A stretch of DNA of 48,367 nucleotides from contig CADBWP010000007.1 in assembly GCA_902798365.1 (NCBI GenBank), positions 60,663 through 109,029 of the forward strand. Direction: 5' to 3'. Numbering within the stretch: the first letter of the stretch is position 1; each line of letters begins with the position of its first letter. The notes below the pieces were generated by a model. That model was not told the DNA's origin. It saw only the letters and a program-made list of their open reading frames with translations, and did not search any database. Below, piece by piece: positions 22,680 to 32,428 of the stretch. A program made the translations under genes and the position numbers. Source of the stretch: an uncultured Ruminococcus sp. (GTDB lineage Bacteria > Bacillota > Clostridia > Oscillospirales > Acutalibacteraceae).

Positions 22680-23423
22680 ATGGCAATATTCCGTAAAAGA
22701 AAAAACGACGCCCTGCCGGAGGAGCTTGCGCTGCCCGTTCATGTAGGAATCATCATGGACGGCAACGGGCGCTGGGCAAAAAAGCGCGGTCTGCCGCGCA
22801 AGGCGGGGCACAGAGAGGGCGCAAAGGTTTTTCGCAAAATAACCCGTTACTGCGCCTCAATCGGCATAAAATACCTTACGGTGTATGCGTTTTCCACCGA
22901 AAACTGGAGGCGCCCCGAGGACGAGATAGGCGCGCTTATGGGGCTATTCAAGTCATATCTTGAAGAGGCGCTGTCCGACTTTAAGGACGACGACATTGTT
23001 GTAAAATTCATCGGCGACCGCACCGGCTTTTCGCCCGAGCTTCAGGCGCTTATGGACGACAACGAGGAAATATCAAAGGACAGAAAGGGCATGGTGCTCA
23101 ACATAGCCATGAACTACGGTAGCCGCGACGAGATTGTGCGCGCCGTAAAAAACATATCCGCCCGGGTAAGCAGCGGCGAGCTTTCACAGGACGACATCAC
23201 CGCTCAGACCGTGTCCGATTCGCTTTACACCGCAGGTCAGCCCGACCCCGACCTGATAATCCGCCCCAGCGGCGAATACCGCATATCCAACTTTATGCTG
23301 TGGCAGGCGGCTTACACCGAATTTGTCATAATGAACAAGCTTTGGCCGGACTTTAAGGAAGCCGACATGGACGAGGCTATCCAAATATTCAATCAGCGCA
23401 ACCGCCGCTACGGCGGCGTGTAA
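22680..23423 (+). CDS. uppS: Isoprenyl (undecaprenyl diphosphate) synthase
   Basis: Cis-prenyltransferase of 247 residues that makes the C55 carrier lipid for peptidoglycan and other glycans. Seen: HVGIIMDGNGRWAKKRGLPR with the catalytic aspartate, GHREGAKVF, YLTVYAFSTENWRRP, and RPSGEYRISNFMLWQAAYTE near the C terminus with the substrate and metal residues. It starts three bases after the frr stop, using GGAG inside frr. Confidence 0.97.
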   Translation: MAIFRKRKNDALPEELALPVHVGIIMDGNGRWAKKRGLPRKAGHREGAKVFRKITRYCASIGIKYLTVYAFSTENWRRPEDEIGALMGLFKSYLEEALSDFKDDDIVVKFIGDRTGFSPELQALMDDNEEISKDRKGMVLNIAMNYGSRDEIVRAVKNISARVSSGELSQDDITAQTVSDSLYTAGQPDPDLIIRPSGEYRISNFMLWQAAYTEFVIMNKLWPDFKEADMDEAIQIFNQRNRRYGGV

Positions 23424-23474
23424 GCGCGCTGCATCACCTTGCGGCGCGTCCGTGTGCAAAGGGGATCTTTAGCT

Positions 23475-24314
23475 ATGAAATCATCTTTAAAACCCAGACT
23501 CCTCACGGCGGCGGTGGGTATTCCCGCTGCGCTGGTGGTTGTAATTCTCTCTGAGCTGTGGCACCCTCTGCTGGGCATAGTACTGGGAGCTTTTTCCGCC
23601 GTTATGGTCGGTGAGTTTTTATATGCCCGCAGGCTGCTTTCGTGTATCCCGCTGGCGGCGGTGTGCATGCTGTACGCCTTTGCCATGCAGCTGTTCACAA
23701 GCATTACGGCAATGTATATCGTGACCTTCGCGCTGATGATAATTTCGTTCTGCGTCATCATCTTCTATCACGACCGCCTCGGCTTTATGAGCTTTGCCTA
23801 CGCCTTGTTCGGCACCTTGCTCATTACCTACGGCACCCATGCGGTCATACGCGCCTGCAACGGCGGTGTGTGCTTCAGCTTTTATCTGGTGGCTATGCTG
23901 CTGCTCCCGTGGATGGCTGACGGCGGCGGCTACTTTATCGGCTCCAAGTTCGGCAGGCACAAGCTCTGCCCCAATATCAGCCCCAAAAAGACCATAGAGG
24001 GCGCGCTGGGCGGCGCGGTCTTCTGCGTTGCCTCGGCAATGCTTATGGGTCTGCTGTATCAGTTTGTAATAACGCCCGGCTATCAAATCAACTTTGCGGC
24101 GCTCGTTGTTCTGGCGCTGCTCGATTCGGTCGTTTCAATTCTGGGCGACCTCAGCTTCTCGCTCATAAAGCGCAGTCTTAAAATCAAGGACTACGGTTCG
24201 GTCTTTCCGGGACACGGCGGCGTGCTCGACCGCTTTGACAGCATAATCTTCACGGCTCCTCTGACAGTCGTAATGATGAGCCTTGTCCCGCTTGTTTCTG
24301 TGGCGGTGGAATAA
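23475..24314 (+). CDS. cdsA: Phosphatidate cytidylyltransferase
   Basis: CdsA, 279 residues, integral membrane enzyme making CDP-diacylglycerol from phosphatidate and CTP. About eight membrane helices are visible, and the signature is present near the C terminus: the SPKKTIEGALGG segment and LGDLSFSLIKRSLKIKD followed by PGHGGVLDRFDS. The ATG at 23475 follows AAGGGGAT; a TTG-started extension from 23439 adds an unlikely polar N terminus. The stop overlaps the dxr start (TAATG). Confidence 0.96.
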   Translation: MKSSLKPRLLTAAVGIPAALVVVILSELWHPLLGIVLGAFSAVMVGEFLYARRLLSCIPLAAVCMLYAFAMQLFTSITAMYIVTFALMIISFCVIIFYHDRLGFMSFAYALFGTLLITYGTHAVIRACNGGVCFSFYLVAMLLLPWMADGGGYFIGSKFGRHKLCPNISPKKTIEGALGGAVFCVASAMLMGLLYQFVITPGYQINFAALVVLALLDSVVSILGDLSFSLIKRSLKIKDYGSVFPGHGGVLDRFDSIIFTAPLTVVMMSLVPLVSVAVE

Positions 24315-25459
24315 TGAAAAAAACGCTTTCCATCCTCGGCTCAACAGGCTCTATCGGCACCCAGGCGCTCGACGTCGCCGACAAGCTGGGGCTTGAGGTG
24401 TGTGCCCTTACGGCGGCGCACAACATAGATTTGCTTGAGGAGCAGGCGCGAAAATACAAGCCTGCCCTCGCAGTTGTATTTAACGAAGACAAGGCAGCCG
24501 AGCTAAGGCTCAGGCTGGCAGACACCCCCACGCGCGTTTCGGGCGGCATGGAGGGCCTTATAGAGGCGGCTGTGCTTCCGCAGGCGGACATGGTGCTCAA
24601 CTCGGTGGTTGGCATGGTAGGTCTGCGCCCGACAATAGCCGCAGCAAAAGCAAAAAAAGACATCGCCCTCGCCAACAAGGAGACCCTTGTTGCCGGCGGC
24701 GACCTGGTAACCGACGCGGTAAAGGATAACGGCGTGCGCCTGCTGCCCGTTGACAGCGAGCACTCCGCCGTTTTTCAATGCATTCAGGGAATGCCGCGCC
24801 GCTCGGCGCTCAAAAGGCTTATACTCACCGCCTCGGGAGGTCCCTTCTTCGGCAAAACCGCCGAAGAGCTTCGCGGCGTGACCGTTGAGCAGGCGCTCAA
24901 CCACCCCAACTGGAGCATGGGTGCAAAAATCACCATCGACTCCGCTACAATGATGAACAAGGGGCTCGAGATCATCGAGGCAGGCAGGCTGTTCGACGTC
25001 GGCGGCGACCGCATAGACGTCGTTGTTCACCGCGAGAGCATCGTTCATTCCATGGTGGAGTTCGCCGACAACTCGGTGCTTGCCCAACTGGGTGTGCCCG
25101 ATATGCGCATACCCATCCAGTATGCCGTCACCTACCCCGAAAGGTTTGAATCCCCGGTTGCGCAGCTCAACCTTGCGCAGGTGGGCACACTCAGCTTTTT
25201 TGAGCCGGACTACGACACCTTCAAGTGCCTGACCGCCTGCAAAAAGGCGTTCGCCATGGGCGGAGCGGCTACGGCAATTGCCAACGGCGCCAACGAGGAG
25301 GCTAATTCATTATTCCGAAAAGGAAAAATAACCTTCCTCGACATAGGCGAGCTGGTCACGGGCGCAGTCGATAACATCAAAAACTTTACGCCGTCGTGCG
25401 TTGAAGATATTATAGAAGCCGACGCCGAGGCGCGTCGCTATGTGCTCGAGAGGGTATAG
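24314..25459 (+). CDS. dxr: 1-deoxy-D-xylulose 5-phosphate reductoisomerase
   Basis: DXR, 381 residues, the NADPH- and metal-dependent second step of the MEP isoprenoid pathway. Motifs: NADPH-binding LSILGSTGSIGTQAL, ALANKETLVAGG, LLPVDSEHSAVFQC, TASGGPFFG, and MMNKGLEIIEAGRLF. Full length. Its grouping with uppS and ispG shows that this organism uses the MEP route, with three isoprenoid genes in one operon. Confidence 0.98.
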   Translation: MKKTLSILGSTGSIGTQALDVADKLGLEVCALTAAHNIDLLEEQARKYKPALAVVFNEDKAAELRLRLADTPTRVSGGMEGLIEAAVLPQADMVLNSVVGMVGLRPTIAAAKAKKDIALANKETLVAGGDLVTDAVKDNGVRLLPVDSEHSAVFQCIQGMPRRSALKRLILTASGGPFFGKTAEELRGVTVEQALNHPNWSMGAKITIDSATMMNKGLEIIEAGRLFDVGGDRIDVVVHRESIVHSMVEFADNSVLAQLGVPDMRIPIQYAVTYPERFESPVAQLNLAQVGTLSFFEPDYDTFKCLTACKKAFAMGGAATAIANGANEEANSLFRKGKITFLDIGELVTGAVDNIKNFTPSCVEDIIEADAEARRYVLERV

Positions 25460-25516
25460 AGCATATAAGCATATAATTAAATTGCGGAATACATTTTCGG
25501 AGTTGATTCATTTTTC

Positions 25517-26890
25517 ATGCAGGTTTTGGTTACAATAGGGCTCATCATTATTGGCGTTCTGCTGTTTGAGTTCATCATATTCGCTCACGAGTTCGGTCAC
25601 TTCATCACCGCCAAGCGTTCGGGCGTTCAGGTAAACGAATTTGCCCTGGGCATGGGTCCCAGGCTGTTCGGCTTTCAGCGGGGAGAAACAAAATACTCCC
25701 TGCGCCTTTTTCCCATAGGCGGCTACTGCGCCATGGAGGGCGAGGACGCCGAAAGCGATAATCCGCGCGCATTTACCAACGCCAAGGTGTGGAAGCGCAT
25801 GATAATTATTGTGGCAGGCGCGTTTATGAACATTGTCGTGGGCTTGCTGCTCATGACCATAGTGACAATAAGCACCCCCGTTTTTTCCTCAACTCAGGTA
25901 TCGTCGTTCAGCCCCGTGGCTTTTTCGGCAAACACGGGACTTATGGCGGGCGACAAAATACTGGACGTGGGCGGCTACGCCGTGCTCAACGCCAAGGATA
26001 TGCAGTTCGGCATCCAGACCCTGCCCTGTGTGGAGGTCGATCCCGAATCGCTCGAGGTCTATAGGGAGGACTGCTGCATCGCCTCGTTCAACGCGCTTGC
26101 AGAGCTGTACCGCAGCAACACGGTGGGCGACGAAACGCTCGACATGCTGTACGAAAGCGTGCTTATCCCCAAAAACGCCGAGATAAACGCCTGCAAAAGC
26201 AAGGACGACGCATACCGCATAATGAAAGAGGCTATAGACGGCTACTACACGTCGGGAAGCCTGCAAAAGCCTGCGGATTTTAAATATCCCGAAATTGAAA
26301 AACGCGACAAGCGTCTGCGTTATCAGGGCGACGTCACCGTTGAACGCGGCGGCGAGAGGATCACCGTTCCGGACGTTCAGTTTTACACAAGCCTTAAGGA
26401 GGACGGCAAAACCGCCGTGTCGGTCGATTTTTATGTTGAACCGCTCGAAAAGAACTTCGGCACGATAATGAGCGAGAGCTTTACCGGCACCCTCAGCCTG
26501 GGCAGAAGCGTGTGGAAGTCGCTCGTAATGCTGGTTCAGGGCAGGTTCTCGTTTTCGGACATGTCGGGTCCCGTGGGCATCACCAAGGCGGTAAGCGACG
26601 TTGCCGCCATGGGGCTCGAAACAAGCTTCGGCGACGCGGTGCTCAACATAGTGTTCGTCATGGCGCTCATCACCGTTAACCTCGGCGTGGTAAATATGCT
26701 GCCGTTCCCTGCGCTGGACGGCGGACGCTTCGTATTTTTGATAATCGAGGCGATAAGGCGCAAGCCTGTGCCGCGCAAGGCAGAGGCTATAGTAAACGGC
26801 GCAGGATTGGCGCTGTTGATACTGATGATAGTTGCAATATCGATAAAGGATATTGTTCAGTTATTTACGGGAACCTTCCCGACAATGTGA
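25517..26890 (+). CDS. rseP: RIP metalloprotease RseP with interrupted PDZ domain
   Basis: Site-2 intramembrane zinc protease of 457 residues; homologues cut membrane-bound anti-sigma factors and signal peptide remnants. The zinc motif HEFGH is at residues 24-28 in the first membrane helix and the third ligand region is NMLPFPALDGGRF (about 391-403), with a final hydrophobic helix. The PDZ region begins as usual (GLMAGDKILDVGGYAVLNAKD) but the closing strand (DVTVERGGERITV) comes only about 115 residues later. The intervening helical, cysteine-containing insert is unusual in length; typical family members are near 350-430 residues. Start ATG at 25517 is the only one before the helix. Confidence 0.94.
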   Translation: MQVLVTIGLIIIGVLLFEFIIFAHEFGHFITAKRSGVQVNEFALGMGPRLFGFQRGETKYSLRLFPIGGYCAMEGEDAESDNPRAFTNAKVWKRMIIIVAGAFMNIVVGLLLMTIVTISTPVFSSTQVSSFSPVAFSANTGLMAGDKILDVGGYAVLNAKDMQFGIQTLPCVEVDPESLEVYREDCCIASFNALAELYRSNTVGDETLDMLYESVLIPKNAEINACKSKDDAYRIMKEAIDGYYTSGSLQKPADFKYPEIEKRDKRLRYQGDVTVERGGERITVPDVQFYTSLKEDGKTAVSVDFYVEPLEKNFGTIMSESFTGTLSLGRSVWKSLVMLVQGRFSFSDMSGPVGITKAVSDVAAMGLETSFGDAVLNIVFVMALITVNLGVVNMLPFPALDGGRFVFLIIEAIRRKPVPRKAEAIVNGAGLALLILMIVAISIKDIVQLFTGTFPTM

Positions 26891-26903
26891 CACGGAGGCT
26901 GAC

Positions 26904-27947
26904 ATGGGCAGTAAAAAACAGGTGAATGCAGGCGGCGTGCTCATAGGAGGCGGCGCAGAGGTATCGGTGCAGTCGATGCTCAACGTGCCCTCAACCGACA
27001 TCGAGGGCAGCGTCCGCCAGGCAAAGGCGCTGGAGCAGGCGGGCTGTCAGATAATAAGAGCCGCAATACCCGATATGGACGCGGTGCGGCTTATTCCCGC
27101 CCTTAAAGAGGCGGTAAAGGCGCCTGTAGTCGCCGACATCCACTTCAACTACAAGCTTGCGCTCGAGGCGTGCGCCGCGGGCGTTGATAAAATACGCATA
27201 AACCCGGGCAACATCGGCTCGGACGACAGGGTAAAGGCGGTGGCGGACGCCTGCCGCCAAAGAGGCATACCCATTCGCATAGGCGTCAACTCGGGCTCTC
27301 TTGAAAAGGAGATCCTGGCAAAGTACGGCCACCCCACGCCCGAGGCTTTGTGCGACAGCGCGCTGTATCACGCGTCGCTGCTTGAAAAATTCGATTTTAC
27401 CGACATAGTGCTTTCAATGAAAAGCTCCTCTGTCGGCACCATGATACGCGCCTATGAGCTTGCGGCTCAGCGCTGCGACTATCCGCTCCACCTCGGCGTT
27501 ACCGAGGCAGGCACCGAGCGCATGGGCATAATAAAATCGGCGGCGGGCATAGGCTCGCTGCTGCTCAGGGGAATAGGCGACACCATCCGCGTATCGCTCA
27601 CGGCAGACCCCGTCCGCGAGGTATATGCCGCCTACGACATCCTCAAGGCGCTCGACGTCAAAAAGGACGGCGTGCAGTTTGTGTCCTGCCCCACCTGCGG
27701 CAGAACAAGAATAGACCTTGTGGGCATTGCAAACGAGGTTGAAGAAAGGCTGCGCGGCTGCAAAAAGAACATAAAGGTAGCCGTTATGGGCTGCGTTGTA
27801 AACGGACCCGGCGAGGCAAAAGAGGCGGATATAGGCATTGCCGGCGGCGACGGCTGCGGTCTTGTTTTCAAAAAGGGAGAGGTCATCCGCAAGGTTGACG
27901 AGGCACAGCTTGTAGATGCGCTGATCGAGGAAGTTGAAAAGCTGTGA
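26904..27947 (+). CDS. ispG: 4-hydroxy-3-methylbut-2-en-1-yl diphosphate synthase
   Basis: IspG/GcpE, 347 residues, [4Fe-4S] enzyme of the late MEP pathway. The N-terminal TIM barrel starts near VSVQSMLNVPSTD, with PVVADIHFNYKLAL and KIRINPGNIG, and the Fe-S domain ligands are in FVSCPTCGRT and MGCVVNGPGEA, followed by DIGIAGGDG. The ATG at 26904 follows CGGAGG; an earlier in-frame start would overlap rseP. It lies 13 bases after rseP. Confidence 0.97.
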   Translation: MGSKKQVNAGGVLIGGGAEVSVQSMLNVPSTDIEGSVRQAKALEQAGCQIIRAAIPDMDAVRLIPALKEAVKAPVVADIHFNYKLALEACAAGVDKIRINPGNIGSDDRVKAVADACRQRGIPIRIGVNSGSLEKEILAKYGHPTPEALCDSALYHASLLEKFDFTDIVLSMKSSSVGTMIRAYELAAQRCDYPLHLGVTEAGTERMGIIKSAAGIGSLLLRGIGDTIRVSLTADPVREVYAAYDILKALDVKKDGVQFVSCPTCGRTRIDLVGIANEVEERLRGCKKNIKVAVMGCVVNGPGEAKEADIGIAGGDGCGLVFKKGEVIRKVDEAQLVDALIEEVEKL

Positions 27948-28004
27948 CCGAAGCTCGGCGCAAACGGCGCTGTGCAGACAATAAATAAAAAACACGAAGG
28001 TAAT

Positions 28005-31000
28005 ATGAAATCATTAGGAGAACTGTTCGGCTCCTTTGAGGAGTGCGGCGGCGTACCGCAGGATATCCTGTCGGGCGTCGTCACAAAGGTGAATATATTA
28101 AACGAGGTGCGTGTAGTCACCCTGAATGTAAAATTTTCGGGGCTTATAGGCTATGCTCAGCTTTTTGTTGCCGAAAAAAGCTTTTCGTCGGCGCTCAACG
28201 CCTCGGTGGTCATAAAGCCGCGCTTTGACGCAGGTCTGTTTTCGGCGGACTTTTTTCCGCAGCTCTATGCGGCTGTCAGGCGCGAAATGCCCAGCATAAA
28301 CGGCACGCTCAATAACGCCGAGGTCAGGCTTGACGGCAGCACGCTTGTCATAACCCTGCAAAACGGCGGCAAGGCGCTGCTTGATGCAAAGGGCTTTGAT
28401 TCAGCGCTTACACGCATAATATCCGAGCATTTTGGTCTTGACCTGAACATTCGCTACGAGGGTGTTTTTGAGGTGACCGACCAAAGCGAGGAATACAAGG
28501 CGGCAATGCAGAACGCGCACAAACAGATAAAGCGCGAGGCTCTTGCCAAGGCAGCCGACTTTTTCAGAGAAGATGAAGCCGTCAGCGAAGAGGTGCGCGA
28601 GCGTCAGGCTGAGGACGCCGTTACCGAGGTGGAGGTGCGCGAGGGCATATTCGAGACCCCGCAGATAATCCGATCGTCGGTAAGGCCCCTGTACGGCAGA
28701 AGCATCCGCGGCAAAATGATTCCTATAAAGAATATTGCAGGCGGCGAAAAGGGCGCCGTGGTATGGGGCGACGTTATAGAAACGGAAAAGCGCACCACCA
28801 AAAACGGCAAAAATATAATTATGACCATGGACATCACCGACTACACGGGCTCGGTGACGGTCAAGCTTTTTGTGCCCGTAAGGGGAGCCGAGGCTCTTGA
28901 TTCACTAAAGTCCGGTATGACCGTAGTTGTATCGGGCAACATAGAATACGACGAATTCATCAAGGAAACCGTGCTCAACGCGTCGTCCGTAGGCACCGCC
29001 CAAAAGGTAAAGGTGACGGACAAGGCGGAAACAAAGCGTGTGGAGCTTCACCTGCACACCAACATGTCGCAGATGGACGCGCTCACGCCCGCGGGCGACC
29101 TTGTAAAGCGCGCCTATGAGTGGGGGCACAAGGCTATAGCCATAACCGACCACGGCGTTGCCCAGGCGTTTCCCGATGCGATGAAGGCAGCCGAAACCAT
29201 AAAATACAAGCTGGGCGGCGACATAAAGGTGCTGTACGGCACCGAGGCGTACTTTATGGACGACCTTGTCGAGTCCGTTTCCGGCGGCGGCGACGAGCCG
29301 CTCGACGGTACATTTATCTGTTTTGACATAGAAACCACGGGGCTGTCGCCCCTGCGCGACAAAATCACCGAGATAGGCGCGGTAAGGGTGGAAAACGGCG
29401 AGATAACCGACACCTTCCACACCTTTGCCGACCCCGGAATGCCCATCCCGGCAAAGATAACTCAGCTTACGGGTATAACCGACGAAATGGTCAGCGGAGC
29501 GCCGTCTCAGCGCGAGGCTGTCAGGGCTTTTCTCGAGTTTGCAGGCGACTGCGTGCTGGTTGCTCACAACGCGCCCTTTGACACCTCCTTCATCCGCAAG
29601 GCATGCGAGAACATGGGCGAGGATTACAACAACACGTCAATAGATACCGTCGCAATAGCTCGCGCCATCCTGCCCGACATCAAAAACGTGAAGCTGGACA
29701 CCGTGGCTGATTACCTGCGGCTGGGTAGCTTCAACCATCACCGCGCGACCGACGACGCGACCATTCTGGCAAAGATATTCGTGTCGCTCTGCTCGCGCCT
29801 TAAGGACGACTACAACATTCACGTTACAAAGGATATAAATACAAAAATCGCGGGCGGCGACTTTAAAAAGCTGCCGACCTATCACCAAATAATTCTTGCA
29901 AAGAATAAAACGGGCTTAAAAAACCTCTACAAGCTCATATCAACAAGCCATTTGCAGACGTTTTACAAAAAGCCGCGCATCTCAAAAAGCGAGCTGATAA
30001 AGCACCGCGAGGGTCTCATCATCGGCTCCGCCTGCTGCGAGGGTCAGCTTTATAAAAGTATTCTCAAGGGCGCGCCTTGGGGCGAGCTTAAGCAGATAGC
30101 ATCCTTTTACGACTATCTCGAGATTCAGCCCTCGGGCAACAACAGCTTTCTCATACGCAACGGCACCTTCAAAACCGTTGACGAGCTGCGCGAGGTGGAT
30201 CGCACCATTATCAAGCTGGGCAAAGAGCTCGGCAAGCCCGTCGTTGCCACCTGCGACGTCCATTTTATGGATCCTCACGACAACGAATACCGCAAGATTT
30301 TGCAGGCGGCGCTTAAATTCAAGGACGCCGACAACCAGGCTCCGCTGTTCTTCCGCACCACCGCCGAAATGCTCAGGGAGTTTGAGTGGCTGGGCAGGGA
30401 AAAGGCGTACGAGGTGGTTGTTGAAAATCCCAACAAAATCGCAGACATGTGCGAATATATCCGCCCGATACCCGAGGGCACCTTTCCGCCCAACATCGAA
30501 GGCGCTCAGGAGCAGCTCATCAGCATTACGTGGGAGAGGGCAAAGGCAAAATACGGCGACCCCCTGCCCGAGATAGTAAAGGCGAGGCTCGACAAGGAGC
30601 TCAACTCCATCACCACCTACGGCTTTTCGGTGCTCTACATGACCGCCCAGAAGCTTGTTGCCGACAGCGAGGCGCACGGCTATCTTGTTGGCTCGCGTGG
30701 TTCGGTCGGTTCGTCGTTCGTGGCTACCATGTCGGGCATATCCGAGGTCAATCCGCTTTGTCCGCACTATGTATGCCCCAAATGCAGGCACAGCGAGTTC
30801 ATAACCGACGGCAGCTACGGCTCGGGCTTTGACCTGCCGCCCAAAAACTGCCCCGAATGCGGCGAGCAGATGGACAGGGACGGTCACGAGATCCCGTTCG
30901 AGACCTTCCTGGGCTTCAAGGGCGACAAGGTTCCCGATATAGACCTCAATTTCAGCGGCGAGTATCAGTCAAAATCCCACCGCTACACAGAGGAGCTGTT

Positions 31001-32369
31001 CGGCAAAAACAACGTTTTCAAGGCGGGAACAATCTCGACGGTCGCCGAAAAAACCGCCATAGGCTTTGCCAAAAAATATCTTGAGGAGCGCGGGCTCTCA
31101 GCCAACAAGGCGGAGCTTAAGCGGCTTGCCAAGGGCTGCACGGGCGTAAAGCGCACCACGGGTCAGCACCCCGGCGGCATGGTTGTCGTGCCGCGCACCA
31201 ACGAGGTGTATGACTTCTGTCCGGTTCAGCACCCGGCAAACGACATGAAGTCAGACAACATTACCACGCACTTCGACTTCCACTCAATACACGACACCAT
31301 CACCAAGCTTGACGAGCTGGGTCACGATGTTCCCACCATATATCATTATCTTGAGCTGTTCACGGGCATACCCGTTATGAAGGTTTCAATGAGCGATCCC
31401 GGCGTTATGTCGCTGTTCACCTCGACCGAGGCGCTGGGCGTCACCCCCGAGCAGATAGATTCGCAGACCGGCACCTTCAGCATACCCGAATGCGGTACAA
31501 GCTTTGTTCGCGGAATGTTGCTTGAGGCAAAGCCCAAAACCTTTACCGACCTTTTGCAGATTTCGGGACTGTCGCACGGCACCGACGTCTGGCTGGGCAA
31601 CGCGCAGGAGCTTATCCACAACGGCACCTGCACCATTTCGGAGGTAATAGGTACCCGTGACTCTATAATGACCTACCTTATGCACAAGGGTCTTGACGAT
31701 TCCATGGCGTTCAAGATCATGGAGATCGTGCGTAAGGGCAACGCCACCAAGCTGCTCACCGACGAGCACTTCAAGGCCATGCGCGAGCACGGCGTGCCCG
31801 AGTGGTACATAGATTCCTGCATGAAGATAAAATACATGTTTCCCAAGGCTCATGCCGCGGCATACATGATAGCCGCGCTCAGGCTGGGCTGGTACAAGGT
31901 TCACAAGCCCACCGAATACTACGCGGCATACTTTACCGTGCGCAGCGAAAACCTCGACGGCGCCTTGCTTATGCAGGGCAAAAGCGCGGTAAAAACTCGC
32001 ATGAATCAGATAAAGCAGGCGCAGGCGGCGCACTCCTCGACCGACAAGGACGACAAGGACTACGCCACCCTGCAAATAGTCAACGAAATGCTCGAGCGCG
32101 GGGTAGAGGTGCTGCCCGTCGATATTTACAAGTCCGACGCCAAGATGTTTACGGTGGAGGACGGAAAAATCCGCCTGCCGTTTTCATCTCTTGCGGGTGT
32201 GGGCGACGCTGCGGCGGAGGCTCTTGCCGCCGAGGGCAAAAAGGGCGAGTACCTTTCCATAGAGGACATGCAGATAAAAACCAAGGTGACAAAGGCGGTC
32301 ATAGAGACCCTCGCCTCGGTGGGAGTTTTGCAGGGGCTTCCCGAAAGCTCGCAGATGTCGTTGTTTTAG
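28005..32369 (+). CDS. polC: DNA polymerase III alpha subunit, PolC type
   Basis: Main replicative polymerase of Gram-positive bacteria, 1454 residues. Domain order: N-terminal domain (about 1-230), OB fold (about 245-335, SVTVKLFVPVRG), PHP first half (RVELHLHTNMSQMD, about 343), inserted DEDDh proofreading exonuclease (FICFDIETTGLSPLRDK, about 436, with LVAHNAPFDTSF), PHP second half, zinc-binding CPKC...CPECG (about 922-950), polymerase palm with PDIDLNFSG (about 977), HPGGMVVVPR (about 1054), and a C-terminal helix-hairpin-helix and tau-binding tail. ATG at 28005 has GAAGG upstream. The exonuclease insertion in the PHP domain separates PolC from DnaE. Confidence 0.98.
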   Translation: MKSLGELFGSFEECGGVPQDILSGVVTKVNILNEVRVVTLNVKFSGLIGYAQLFVAEKSFSSALNASVVIKPRFDAGLFSADFFPQLYAAVRREMPSINGTLNNAEVRLDGSTLVITLQNGGKALLDAKGFDSALTRIISEHFGLDLNIRYEGVFEVTDQSEEYKAAMQNAHKQIKREALAKAADFFREDEAVSEEVRERQAEDAVTEVEVREGIFETPQIIRSSVRPLYGRSIRGKMIPIKNIAGGEKGAVVWGDVIETEKRTTKNGKNIIMTMDITDYTGSVTVKLFVPVRGAEALDSLKSGMTVVVSGNIEYDEFIKETVLNASSVGTAQKVKVTDKAETKRVELHLHTNMSQMDALTPAGDLVKRAYEWGHKAIAITDHGVAQAFPDAMKAAETIKYKLGGDIKVLYGTEAYFMDDLVESVSGGGDEPLDGTFICFDIETTGLSPLRDKITEIGAVRVENGEITDTFHTFADPGMPIPAKITQLTGITDEMVSGAPSQREAVRAFLEFAGDCVLVAHNAPFDTSFIRKACENMGEDYNNTSIDTVAIARAILPDIKNVKLDTVADYLRLGSFNHHRATDDATILAKIFVSLCSRLKDDYNIHVTKDINTKIAGGDFKKLPTYHQIILAKNKTGLKNLYKLISTSHLQTFYKKPRISKSELIKHREGLIIGSACCEGQLYKSILKGAPWGELKQIASFYDYLEIQPSGNNSFLIRNGTFKTVDELREVDRTIIKLGKELGKPVVATCDVHFMDPHDNEYRKILQAALKFKDADNQAPLFFRTTAEMLREFEWLGREKAYEVVVENPNKIADMCEYIRPIPEGTFPPNIEGAQEQLISITWERAKAKYGDPLPEIVKARLDKELNSITTYGFSVLYMTAQKLVADSEAHGYLVGSRGSVGSSFVATMSGISEVNPLCPHYVCPKCRHSEFITDGSYGSGFDLPPKNCPECGEQMDRDGHEIPFETFLGFKGDKVPDIDLNFSGEYQSKSHRYTEELFGKNNVFKAGTISTVAEKTAIGFAKKYLEERGLSANKAELKRLAKGCTGVKRTTGQHPGGMVVVPRTNEVYDFCPVQHPANDMKSDNITTHFDFHSIHDTITKLDELGHDVPTIYHYLELFTGIPVMKVSMSDPGVMSLFTSTEALGVTPEQIDSQTGTFSIPECGTSFVRGMLLEAKPKTFTDLLQISGLSHGTDVWLGNAQELIHNGTCTISEVIGTRDSIMTYLMHKGLDDSMAFKIMEIVRKGNATKLLTDEHFKAMREHGVPEWYIDSCMKIKYMFPKAHAAAYMIAALRLGWYKVHKPTEYYAAYFTVRSENLDGALLMQGKSAVKTRMNQIKQAQAAHSSTDKDDKDYATLQIVNEMLERGVEVLPVDIYKSDAKMFTVEDGKIRLPFSSLAGVGDAAAEALAAEGKKGEYLSIEDMQIKTKVTKAVIETLASVGVLQGLPESSQMSLF

Positions 32370-32428
32370 CCCCTCGTTTTCCCGATACTTAAAAAATGCG
32401 CCCTTCGGCGTGATTAGGAGTGATAGAA

